Source: an uncultured bacterium
GTDB lineage: Bacteria > Actinomycetota > Coriobacteriia > Coriobacteriales > Coriobacteriaceae
Assembly (NCBI GenBank): GCA_905215815.1
Contig: CAJMRN010000068.1
Span: 1-11,029 of the forward strand
Direction of reading: 5' to 3'
DNA length: 11,029 bases
Numbering within the stretch: position 1 is the stretch's first letter; the number at the start of each line of letters is the position of its first letter. The notes beneath the pieces are model-generated. The model was not told the origin of the DNA, made no database searches, and saw nothing but the letters and a program-made list of their open reading frames with translations. Made by a program: the position numbers and the translations under genes. Below are positions 1 to 6,232 of the stretch, in pieces.

Positions 1-2
1 GA

Positions 3-338
3 AGTTCGCTTTATTTGTGTGCTGGAAATGTTCTGGAGTACTGGGGCGAGGGTTCTGCGCGTGCCCGCAACTGGCAGCGCTACGACCTGGGCGGCGCCGC
101 GAAGCTCAGCTTCGTCGAGGGCGTCGACTCCTATGTTCCCTACGCCGGTTCCCTCAAGGACGGCGTGGGCGGCACGCTCTACAAGGTCAAGTCCACGATG
201 TGCAACTGCGGTGCCCTCTCGATCCCCGAGCTCCAGGAAAAGGCACGCCTAACGCTGGTCAGCTCCACCTCCATCGTCGAAGGCGGCGCTCACGACGTTG
301 TCGTGAAAGACTCCCAGCAGAGTGTTTCCTATCGATAA
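3..338 (+). CDS. guaB: IMP dehydrogenase, C-terminal 111 residues (5' truncated)
   Basis: The enzyme oxidises IMP to XMP with NAD, the committed step of guanine nucleotide synthesis in the cytoplasm. The reading frame is open from the left edge, so only the C-terminus is present and its true start lies outside. Seen here: the mobile active-site flap EYWGEGSARARNWQRYD (residues 12-28 of the fragment). Its Arg26-Tyr27 pair corresponds to the catalytic Arg-Tyr dyad known from Tritrichomonas foetus IMPDH. A STMCNCG segment follows, then the EGG of the C-terminal potassium site (residues 93-95) just before AHDV. The frame ends at TAA 336-338. The first eight residues at the contig edge do not resemble the family as I remember it and may be poor end sequence. 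The strong resemblance to the bacterial/T. foetus type makes the call secure. A terminator follows, so it is probably the last gene of its transcript. Confidence 0.93.
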   Translation, partial: SSLYLCAGNVLEYWGEGSARARNWQRYDLGGAAKLSFVEGVDSYVPYAGSLKDGVGGTLYKVKSTMCNCGALSIPELQEKARLTLVSSTSIVEGGAHDVVVKDSQQSVSYR

Positions 339-387
339 GGTAAGAGCAGCATATCAAAGGTTGAGCATCAACCACGTTATTTAGATA

Positions 388-430
388 AAGCGAGATGCCT
401 GCAAGTCGCAGGCATCTCGCTTGTTGTATT
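388..430 (+). terminator. Intrinsic terminator after guaB
   Basis: A perfect 15-bp stem (388-402 with 408-422) encloses a 5-base loop and is followed by the T-rich stretch TTGTTGTATTT. It lies 50 bases after the guaB stop. The T-tract is interrupted by G and A, so termination may be incomplete. The stem alone is clearly not random. Confidence 0.85.
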
Positions 431-456
431 TGCTATTATCAGTCGAGTCAACCTTA

Positions 457-575
457 GGGTCGGGCGGCTTAGCTTTGTTCGCTACAAGTTCCGCACGCAA
501 AGAAGAGCACTAAATGTGCTCTTCGTCTTGCGCAGGACTGTCCGCAGTAGCGAATAAAGCTAAGCCGACCGACCC
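457..575. repeat. Long imperfect inverted repeat between guaB and leuS
   Basis: Outer arms 457-485 and 547-575 (29 bases each) pair at 27 positions, plus one G-U wobble (477/555) and one G-A mismatch (464/568). Inside, CGCAA 496-500 pairs TTGCG 528-532. A 9-bp stem, 502-510 with 516-524, closes on the loop TAAAT. The segments 486-495 and 533-546 form an asymmetric internal loop. The structure ends 12 bases before the leuS Shine-Dalgarno site. It carries no reading frame of note, no T-box consensus that I can find and no T-tract, so it does not look like a terminator. It could be a non-autonomous mobile repeat (MITE or REP type) or a transcribed leader structure; the sequence alone does not decide. 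Confidence 0.85.
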
Positions 576-587
576 CAGCTAAGATTA

Positions 588-593
588 AAGGAG
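588..593 (+). promoter_or_regulatory. Ribosome binding site of leuS
   Basis: AAGGAG sits 5 bases before the ATG at 599. It fixes the start codon and shows the strong Shine-Dalgarno usage of the left part of the window. No convincing promoter is visible between the guaB terminator and this site. Confidence 0.85.
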
Positions 594-598
594 CTGAT

Positions 599-3175
599 AT
601 GTGCGATTGCACAGATCATAAGGACGAGATCCCTGCCTACGACGCGCAGGCCATTGAGTCCAAGTGGATGAAGGCCTGGGAGGACTCCAACCTCTTTGCC
701 GTCGACACCGACGACAGCAAGCCCAAAAAGTATGTGCTCGAGATGTTCCCGTATCCGTCGGGCGACCTGCACATGGGCCACGCGCGCAACTATACCATCG
801 GCGATGCCATGGCCCGTCAGGCCCGCATGCGCGGCTTTGACGTGCTGCACCCCATCGGCTTTGACGCCTTTGGCCTGCCTGCCGAGAACGCCGCCATCAA
901 GCACAATACGCAGGCTGCCGCCTGGACGTATAAGAACATGGACCAGGCGCTCGCCACGATGAAGCGCATGGGCTTCTCCTACGATCTGGATCGCATGGTC
1001 AAGACCTGCAGCCCCGACTACTACCGCTGGGGTCAGTGGATCTTTGAGAAGATGTGGGAAAAGGGCCTGGTCTACCGCAAGAAGAACCCGGTCAACTGGT
1101 GCCCCAACTGCAAGACCGTTCTGGCCAACGAGCAGGTCACCGAGGGTAAGTGCTGGCGCTGCGGCACCGAGCCCGAGAAGCGCGACCTTGAGCAGTGGTA
1201 CTACAAGATTACTGAGTACTCTCAGGAGCTGCTCGACGACCTGGAGAAGCTCCCCGGCTGGCCCGAGCGCGTCAAGCAGATGCAGGCCAACTGGATCGGC
1301 CGCTCCGAGGGCGCCGAGGTCGACTTTACCCTGTGCGACCAGGATGGCGAGCCCATCGAGGGCGACGAGGGCAAGATCACCGTCTTCACCACGCGTGCCG
1401 ACACCCTCTTTGGCGTCTCCTTCTTTGTCTTGGCTCCCGAGTACGCTCGTCTGCACGAGCTCGTCGAGGGCACGGAGTACGAGGAGGCCGTCACTAAGAT
1501 CATCGAGGACTCCAAGCATATCTCTGCCGTCGAGCGTGCCCAGGGCACCCTCGAGAAGCACGGTGCCTTTACGGGCCGCTACGTGGTGAACCCCGTCAAC
1601 GGCGAGAAGGTTCCCGTGTGGGTTGCCGATTATGTTGTTGCCGACTACGGCACCGGCGCCGTCATGGCCGTTCCCTGCGGCGACCAGCGCGACTTTGAGT
1701 TTGCCCGTAAGTACGACCTGCCGATCGTGCCGATCATCTTGGACGATGACGATCGCGCTGCCGTCGAGGCCAGTGGCGAGACCATCGATACCTTCCATGC
1801 CGAGACCGTCGACTGGGATTGCGCCCACGCTGCCGAGGGCACGCTCGTCCAGTCCGGCAAGTACACCGGCATGCGCGGCGGTAAGCACTCCGAGGGCGAG
1901 GCTGCCATCGTGGCCGACCTCGAGGCCATGGGCTGCGGTCGTCGCAAGGTCGAGTTCCGCCTGCGCGACTGGCTCATCAGCCGTCAGCGCTATTGGGGCA
2001 ACCCCATCCCGGCCATCCACTGCGAGCACTGCGGTATTGTGCCCGTGCCCGAGGATCAGCTGCCGGTGACGCTGCCGGAGAACCTGGACCTGGGCGCCGG
2101 CGAGACCCTTGCCGAGTGCAAGGACTTCTACGAGACCACCTGCCCGGTCTGCGGTCGCCCGGCCAAGCGCGAGACCGATACCATGGACACCTTCACCTGC
2201 TCCAGCTGGTATTACCTGCGCTATACCGATCCGCACAACACCGAGCTGCCCTTCTCCCGCGAGGCGGCTGACCGTTGGATGCCCGTCGATAACTACATCG
2301 GCGGCATCGAGCACGCCATTCTGCATCTGCTCTACAGCCGCTTCTTTACCAAGGCGCTGCGCGACCTGGGCCTGCTGAGCGTTGACGAGCCCTTCACCAA
2401 CCTGCTGTGCCAGGGCATGGTCAAGGACGAGAACGGCGACACCATGTCCAAGTCCAAGGGCAACGTCGTGCCCCCGAGCTCGGTTATCGAGCCCTACGGC
2501 GCCGACACCATGCGTCTGGCGATCCTGTTTATCGCCCCGCCCGAGAAGGACTTCGACTGGGATCCCAAGGCCGTCGAGGGCGCCAACCGCTTTATCAAGC
2601 GCGCCTGGCGTATCGTGTGGCAGCTCGTCCAGTCGGGTGACGCCAGCGTGGCCTTCGACAAGTCCGTGCTCGACGAGGCTGCGATGAAGCTCTATCGCGA
2701 GCGTCACCGCACCATCGCCAAGTGCACCGAGGACTTCGATCGTGGCCAGTTCAACACCGCGATCTCGGCCGTCATGGAGCTCGTCAACGCGGCGAGCGCC
2801 TACCTCAACGCCACCGAGGGCACTGACCGCGACAAGGCCCTGTGCTACGGCGTGGCCAAGGACATCGTGAGCGTCCTGGCGCCCATCTGCCCGTTCTGGG
2901 CCGACGAGCTGTGGCACGAGGCGCTCGGCTGCGAGGGCAACGCCTACACCGCCGCCTGGCCCGAGTTCGACCTGGCCGAGTCCATCGAGGACACGGTGCA
3001 GATCGTCGTCCAGGTGCTCGGCAAGGTCCGTGGCCGCATTGACGTGGCCCGCGATGCCTCCAACGAGGAAATGCAGGCTGCCGCCGAGGCTGCTGTCGCC
3101 AAGTGGACCGAGGGCAAGACGGTCGTCAAGGCCATCTGCGTGCCCGGCAAGCTGGTCAACCTGGTGGTCAAGTAA
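599..3175 (+). CDS. leuS: Leucine--tRNA ligase (class I)
   Basis: This cytoplasmic enzyme activates leucine with ATP and charges tRNA-Leu, with an editing site that clears mischarged amino acids. The product has 858 residues, normal for bacterial LeuRS. Visible in order: the HIGH motif as HMGH (58-61), a four-cysteine zinc motif C168-x2-C171/C185-x2-C188, and the CP1 editing domain with the T-rich TTRADTLFG and the YGTGAVMAVPCGDQRD segment carrying the family aspartates. Next come WLISRQRYWG, a second cysteine set C475-x2-C478/C515-x2-C518, KMSKS as MSKSK (616-620), and the anticodon-binding and C-terminal domains. In the editing motif the residue before the first Asp is Gly where E. coli has His; relatives vary here and I do not read it as loss of editing. 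The gene has its own terminator and appears monocistronic. The start is set by AAGGAG 5 bases upstream. Confidence 0.98.
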   Translation: MCDCTDHKDEIPAYDAQAIESKWMKAWEDSNLFAVDTDDSKPKKYVLEMFPYPSGDLHMGHARNYTIGDAMARQARMRGFDVLHPIGFDAFGLPAENAAIKHNTQAAAWTYKNMDQALATMKRMGFSYDLDRMVKTCSPDYYRWGQWIFEKMWEKGLVYRKKNPVNWCPNCKTVLANEQVTEGKCWRCGTEPEKRDLEQWYYKITEYSQELLDDLEKLPGWPERVKQMQANWIGRSEGAEVDFTLCDQDGEPIEGDEGKITVFTTRADTLFGVSFFVLAPEYARLHELVEGTEYEEAVTKIIEDSKHISAVERAQGTLEKHGAFTGRYVVNPVNGEKVPVWVADYVVADYGTGAVMAVPCGDQRDFEFARKYDLPIVPIILDDDDRAAVEASGETIDTFHAETVDWDCAHAAEGTLVQSGKYTGMRGGKHSEGEAAIVADLEAMGCGRRKVEFRLRDWLISRQRYWGNPIPAIHCEHCGIVPVPEDQLPVTLPENLDLGAGETLAECKDFYETTCPVCGRPAKRETDTMDTFTCSSWYYLRYTDPHNTELPFSREAADRWMPVDNYIGGIEHAILHLLYSRFFTKALRDLGLLSVDEPFTNLLCQGMVKDENGDTMSKSKGNVVPPSSVIEPYGADTMRLAILFIAPPEKDFDWDPKAVEGANRFIKRAWRIVWQLVQSGDASVAFDKSVLDEAAMKLYRERHRTIAKCTEDFDRGQFNTAISAVMELVNAASAYLNATEGTDRDKALCYGVAKDIVSVLAPICPFWADELWHEALGCEGNAYTAAWPEFDLAESIEDTVQIVVQVLGKVRGRIDVARDASNEEMQAAAEAAVAKWTEGKTVVKAICVPGKLVNLVVK

Positions 3176-3204
3176 ACGCCACGTGCATTGTTGACGTGCT
3201 AAAG

Positions 3205-3239
3205 ACGAGGGGCGATCCGATTGGGTCGTCCCTCGTTTT
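3205..3239 (+). terminator. Intrinsic terminator of leuS
   Basis: A 14-bp stem (3205-3218 with 3223-3236, including two G-U pairs) has a GATT loop and runs into TTTT at 3236-3239. It lies 29 bases after the leuS stop. On the opposite strand the two wobbles become A-C mismatches and the T-run is short, so it should serve leuS better than the convergent lipoprotein gene. Confidence 0.85.
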
Positions 3240-3279
3240 GCGTTATATGCCCTGCTTGACTTGTGCCGAGCGTCATCCT

Positions 3280-3852
3280 CTACGGAATGTGTACCAGGTC
3301 CCTAAAGTAGACGTTGCCCGTCTGCTCCTCGAACATCCAGATGTTGAGGTAGATATCGTTGAGGTCGTTGTTCACGTCAAAGTCCGGATCGTCGAAGGTG
3401 CCTACAAAGGTGAGCATTGCGGTCGTTTCTTCGCCTGCGGCGACGGGCTGGCGCATGCGCACGTCGCGGACGATACCGTTGACGTAGGCATAAGCATCGA
3501 CATCGCCAAACATCATGTCGACATCGGTGTTGTTTGTTATCGCAAAGACCAGCACGGCGTCGCCGTAGCCATCCGTGTCCTTGCCCACGCAGGTAACATG
3601 GACGTTCTCGTCTGCCTCAAGGTCGATGGGGAACTGTTCTTGAGGGTCGGGACCTAAACCCTGGGGATCGACGATATCTTCGTCTATTTTGTCGAAACGA
3701 TCCGAAGGCGTCGTTTTCTCGATGGCCTTGGTGCTACCGAGATCCGGCTCGCATGGTCCGGTTTTACCATCGACGTTGCTGCAGCCCGCCAGCGCTAACG
3801 AGCAGGCAGCGACGACGAGCGCGGTCGCGCAGAGGGTGCCTAGGCGTTTCAT
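3280..3852 (-). CDS. Putative secreted lipoprotein, unknown function
   Basis: A 190-residue protein with a bacterial lipoprotein signal: positive MKR start, hydrophobic core (about 5-22) and lipobox LAGC with the lipidated Cys at residue 24. It is therefore likely anchored to the outer face of the membrane. Residues 25-80 look like a polar, proline-containing linker. Residues 82-190 read as a beta-rich domain (VHVTCVGKD, AVLVFAITNNTD, YAYVNGIVRD, AAGEETTAMLTFVG). That pattern is reminiscent of the DUF4352/DUF5067 group of small extracytoplasmic immunoglobulin-like domains; this is resemblance by eye only. The start ATG (3850-3852 complement) has AAGGAGG 4 bases upstream. The gene is convergent with leuS and divergent from rimP, with no partner gene to suggest a role. 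Third-position G/C is less extreme than in leuS. Confidence 0.85.
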   Translation of the reverse strand: MKRLGTLCATALVVAACSLALAGCSNVDGKTGPCEPDLGSTKAIEKTTPSDRFDKIDEDIVDPQGLGPDPQEQFPIDLEADENVHVTCVGKDTDGYGDAVLVFAITNNTDVDMMFGDVDAYAYVNGIVRDVRMRQPVAAGEETTAMLTFVGTFDDPDFDVNNDLNDIYLNIWMFEEQTGNVYFRDLVHIP

Positions 3853-4114
3853 GGTGCCTCCTTGCCGTAGAGATACTGGAAGGTTGTACGGTCAATGCGT
3901 GCGGCAGGCTTTCTCGCTACAGAATGCCTCTCAGCTCTAGTCTGGCCGATGTGTGCCCAGGGATGGAATGCCCATAGGGCCCGATTCGGTCGGCGCGCTG
4001 GGACGCATGGCCCGTTTTGGGGCTTTTGGGGAGCACCGCACAGGAGTCCTCGCCTAATTGTCCTATTCTTGTGGAGAAGCTGTGGGCGCGCTGACCTGCG
4101 AATTTCTTTGACGC
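3853..4114. other. Intergenic region, nothing assigned
   Basis: These 262 bases separate the divergent lipoprotein and rimP genes. Reading frames here are short, lack ribosome sites and match no family I recognise. The lipoprotein promoter must lie here on the minus strand, but I could not find a -35/-10 pair with acceptable spacing. Confidence 0.5.
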
Positions 4115-4143
4115 TTGCACGTTTTCGCAGGTATTGGTATAGT
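4115..4143 (+). promoter_or_regulatory. Sigma70-type promoter of the rimP-nusA-infB operon
   Basis: TTGCAC (4115-4120) and TATAGT (4138-4143) are separated by 17 bases, close to consensus. Transcription would begin near 4150, about 20 bases before the leader hairpin. A TTGACG seven bases upstream has the wrong spacing to TATAGT. Confidence 0.75.
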
Positions 4144-4169
4144 TTGCTTGCAAATGAAGTAGTAATTGA

Positions 4170-4200
4170 AAGAAGTGGGGTTTCGGCCCCGCTTCTTTTT
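4170..4200 (+). terminator. Leader hairpin with T-tract before rimP (likely attenuator)
   Basis: An 11-bp stem (4170-4180 with 4187-4197, one G-U pair) has the loop TTTCGG and runs straight into a T-rich tract, TTTTTTGT, from 4196. It has the form of an intrinsic terminator yet lies after the rimP promoter and only 9 bases before the rimP ribosome site, so it should end part of the operon's transcripts. A terminator upstream of the nusA operon is a known place for NusA autoregulation in other bacteria; that it works that way here is inference. Confidence 0.8.
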
Positions 4201-4221
4201 TGTATGGATGGAGGTGCCGCA

Positions 4222-4716
4222 ATGGTCAAGACCAAGACCGAGCAGGCGATCATCGACGCGCTCGAGGCCGTCGCTCCCCAGCACGATGTCGACATTGTCG
4301 ACGTTGAGCTCGTGGGCGCCACCAAGGCCCCCTGCGTGCGTGTGCGTATCGAGGGTGCCGAGGGTCAGAGCCTGTCGCTCAACGACGTCACGGCCAATAC
4401 CAAGTGGGTCGGCGACGTGATCGAGGAGCTCGACCCCATTTCTTCGAGCTATACGCTCGAGGTGTCGAGCCCGGGTATGGCGCGCCCGCTGCGCCGCCCG
4501 CGCGACTTTGCCCGCTTTGTGGGCGAGGACTGTGAGCTCACCTCCACTGCCACCGAGGGCCGTCGCAAGTACTCCGGCAAGATTGCCGCCGCGACCGAGA
4601 CGAACGTGACCCTCGAGCTCGAGGACGGCGAGTCCGTCACCCTCGATTTCTGTGATGTTAAAAAGTGCAAGTTGAAGCCCACCTATGACTTCAAGCCCGC
4701 GAAGGAAGGAAACTAA
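4222..4716 (+). CDS. rimP: Ribosome maturation factor RimP
   Basis: RimP binds the maturing 30S subunit and is needed for efficient late assembly. The 164-residue product matches the usual length. The N-terminal alpha/beta domain (about 1-90) ends in the family signature YTLEVSSPGMARPL (77-90), and the C-terminal SH3-like domain (about 92-155) contains CELTST, KYSGKI and VTLDFCDVKK. The frame is open farther upstream, from 3895, but ATG 4222 is preferred. It has GGAGG (4210-4214) 7 bases upstream and gives the standard family N-terminus, and everything earlier lies in the promoter and leader. It is the first gene of the operon; nusA begins one base after its stop, so the two are co-transcribed and probably translationally linked. 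Confidence 0.95.
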   Translation: MVKTKTEQAIIDALEAVAPQHDVDIVDVELVGATKAPCVRVRIEGAEGQSLSLNDVTANTKWVGDVIEELDPISSSYTLEVSSPGMARPLRRPRDFARFVGEDCELTSTATEGRRKYSGKIAAATETNVTLELEDGESVTLDFCDVKKCKLKPTYDFKPAKEGN

Positions 4717-4717
4717 C

Positions 4718-5965
4718 ATGGCAGCATCCGACATGATGTCCGCCCTGATGGAGCTTTGCCAGGAGAGGCACATCGACCAGCTCTACCTGATCGACCGCCT
4801 GGAGCAGTCGCTCGCCAAGAGCTATGCCGAGATCCTGCATCTTGAGTGGGGCGCCAAGGTGACCATCGACCGCACCACCGGCAAGATTTACGTCTACCGC
4901 CTGGAGCCGATCGACGATTCCATGGACGAGGAGGGCAACTTCACCGAGTTCGAGGAGATCGACGTCACCCCCAAGAACACGAGCCGCATCGCCGCCCAGC
5001 ACGCCAAGGCCGAGATCAACGCCATCGTGCGCAACTCCGCTCGTGAGCAGATCTACGAGGAGTTCTCCGGCCGTATCGGTGACCTCATCAGCGGTACCGT
5101 GCTGCAGTCCACGCCCGACTTCACCATCGTCAAGATCCGCGATGGCGTCGAGGCCGAGCTGCCGCATTTTGACCAGCGCCGTTACGAGAACGAGCGTAAC
5201 GAGCGTCCGATGGGCGAGCGATACCTGCACAACCAGCACATCAAAGCCGTGATCATCGACGTCCGCGATCCCAACTCCAACCTGCAGCCGGTTCGCGGCG
5301 AGCACAGCCGTCCGCCGATTGTCATCTCCCGCACCCACCCCGAGCTCATGCGTCGTCTGTTTGAGCAGGAGGTGCCCGAGATCTATGAGGGCACCGTCCA
5401 GATCAAGTCGATTGCCCGCGAGCCCGGCCAGCGCTCCAAGGTCGCCGTCCACTCGCTCGACGACCGCCTGGATCCCGTGGGCGCCTGCGTCGGCCCCAAG
5501 GGCAGCCGTGTCCGCGCCGTCGTGGGCGAGCTCCGCGGCGAGCGCGTCGACGTCATCCTGTGGGATGCCGATCCGGCCGTCTACGTCGCCAACGCCCTGT
5601 CGCCTGCCAAGGTCACCCGCGTCCTCATCGACGAGGAGAAGGCCTATGCCGGCGTCATCGTGCCCGACGACCAGCTTTCGCTCGCCATCGGCAAGGAGGG
5701 CCAGAACGCCCGCCTCGCCGCTCGCCTGACCGGCTGGCACATCGACATCAAGTCCGAGACCCTTGCCGCCGACATCCTCAAGAACGTCCCCGTTCACGAG
5801 GAGCCCGCCGCCGACCTGATCGGTGACGAGGAGGACGATGATGTCCGTCGCTGCGAGTACGTGTCCGAGGACGGCGTCCAGTGCCGCAACCAGGCCCGTC
5901 CGGGCTCCCGTTTCTGCGGTGTCCACGACACCGACGCCTTCGATGATGCGGAGGACCTGATCTAG
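4718..5965 (+). CDS. nusA: Transcription termination/antitermination factor NusA, with a Cys/His tail
   Basis: NusA binds RNA polymerase and nascent RNA, modulating pausing, termination and antitermination. The product has 415 residues, within the range of the short NusA forms that lack the proteobacterial acidic repeats. Order of parts: N-terminal polymerase-binding domain (about 1-115), S1 domain (about 118-190) with a slightly long loop QRRYENERNERPMGERY, KH1 with GACVGPKGSRVR (255-266), and KH2 with LAIGKEGQNARLAARLTGW (322-340). An acidic linker (about 361-376) leads to C379-x9-C389-x10-C400-x2-H403, followed by a short acidic end. The tail resembles a small zinc finger and is not part of the standard NusA core. 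The start ATG 4718 has AGGA (4707-4710) 7 bases upstream and lies one base past the rimP stop. The usual ylxR and ylxQ genes do not follow it. Confidence 0.96.
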   Translation: MAASDMMSALMELCQERHIDQLYLIDRLEQSLAKSYAEILHLEWGAKVTIDRTTGKIYVYRLEPIDDSMDEEGNFTEFEEIDVTPKNTSRIAAQHAKAEINAIVRNSAREQIYEEFSGRIGDLISGTVLQSTPDFTIVKIRDGVEAELPHFDQRRYENERNERPMGERYLHNQHIKAVIIDVRDPNSNLQPVRGEHSRPPIVISRTHPELMRRLFEQEVPEIYEGTVQIKSIAREPGQRSKVAVHSLDDRLDPVGACVGPKGSRVRAVVGELRGERVDVILWDADPAVYVANALSPAKVTRVLIDEEKAYAGVIVPDDQLSLAIGKEGQNARLAARLTGWHIDIKSETLAADILKNVPVHEEPAADLIGDEEDDDVRRCEYVSEDGVQCRNQARPGSRFCGVHDTDAFDDAEDLI

Positions 5966-5974
5966 CGCGCGGTC

Positions 5975-5995
5975 GCGCCGGGCAGGTCCCGGCGC
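5975..5995 (+). other. GC-rich hairpin after nusA
   Basis: A perfect 8-bp stem, GCGCCGGG with CCCGGCGC, has the loop CAGGT and starts 10 bases after the nusA stop. No T-tract follows, so it is not a standard intrinsic terminator. It may mark an mRNA processing, stabilising or pause site between nusA and infB. Confidence 0.6.
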
Positions 5996-6020
5996 ATCTC
6001 CCACGCTCGTTCAGTCTCTA

Positions 6021-6050
6021 GGCACCCAAGGTGCCAGAAAGGGTAGGTGA
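6021..6050 (+). promoter_or_regulatory. Small hairpin and ribosome binding site of infB
   Basis: GGCACC (6021-6026) pairs with GGTGCC (6030-6035) across a CAA loop. The Shine-Dalgarno AGGTGA (6045-6050) follows, 6 bases before ATG 6057. The ribosome site decides the infB start. The hairpin is short and its role is unknown. Confidence 0.6.
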
Positions 6051-6056
6051 AGTCAT

Positions 6057-6215
6057 ATGGCAAAAGTCCGTGTGTCCACCCTGGCCAAAGAGTTCGGCAT
6101 GACCTCCAAGGAACTGATGGGTCATCTCGCCGAAATGAAGATTCCCGCTAAGTCCGCTTCCTCCGCCCTGGAGGACGCCTACGTCGCCATGGTCCGCAAG
6201 CAGCTCGCCTCGGTG
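6057..6215 (+). CDS. infB: Translation initiation factor IF-2, N-terminal fragment only
   Basis: IF-2 is the GTPase that brings initiator tRNA to the 30S subunit. Only its first 50 or so residues are here. MAKVRVSTLAKEFGMTSKEL is a clear IF2_N domain start, continuing through LMGHLAEMKIPAKSASSALE. The G domain and the rest of the protein, many hundreds of residues, are missing. From about codon 50 (base 6204) the same frame continues as FtsA, so the given end is approximate. AGGTGA upstream and the position after nusA fit a genuine infB start. Since infB is essential, a living cell would not be expected to carry only this copy, so I take it as the edge of a foreign contig piece. Confidence refers to the family call. 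Confidence 0.9.
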
Positions 6216-6232
6216 ATCGAGGCCCGCGCCAC
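6204..6232 (+). other. In-frame infB/ftsA junction (probable assembly chimera)
   Basis: Residues before this span belong to IF-2 of the high-GC actinobacterial background. Residues after it (AEFVQQEIKDSGYAGKLAYG and on) belong to FtsA of a Bacteroidota member. The shared stretch encodes ASVIEARA, which could fit either protein and would be a natural place for a mis-join through short identity. No inverted repeat, direct repeat or insertion element marks the site. Confidence 0.8.

Noticed and set aside
434..439. TATTAT as a -10 box for leuS
   Set aside because: No acceptable -35 lies 16-18 bases upstream, and that position is inside the guaB terminator stem.
457..593. A T-box riboswitch controlling leuS
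   Set aside because: I see no T-box consensus, specifier-loop arrangement or antiterminator/terminator choice; the element is a single long inverted repeat.
560..2917. A 785-codon open frame on the minus strand, opposite leuS
   Set aside because: It is a mirror of the G/C-biased third positions of leuS. It lacks a ribosome site and family motifs, while leuS on the plus strand is certain.
3103..3657. A 184-codon plus-strand frame from the leuS end into the lipoprotein gene
   Set aside because: It crosses the leuS stop and terminator and runs antisense to a gene with a clear signal peptide and ribosome site.
3895..4221. An N-terminal extension of rimP
   Set aside because: The frame is open but covers the promoter and leader hairpin. 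ATG 4222 has a good ribosome site and gives the standard RimP length.
4691..6004. A 437-codon open frame on the minus strand, opposite nusA
   Set aside because: Same cause: the antisense of a GC-rich real gene, with a low-complexity Val/Leu/Gly/Asp product.
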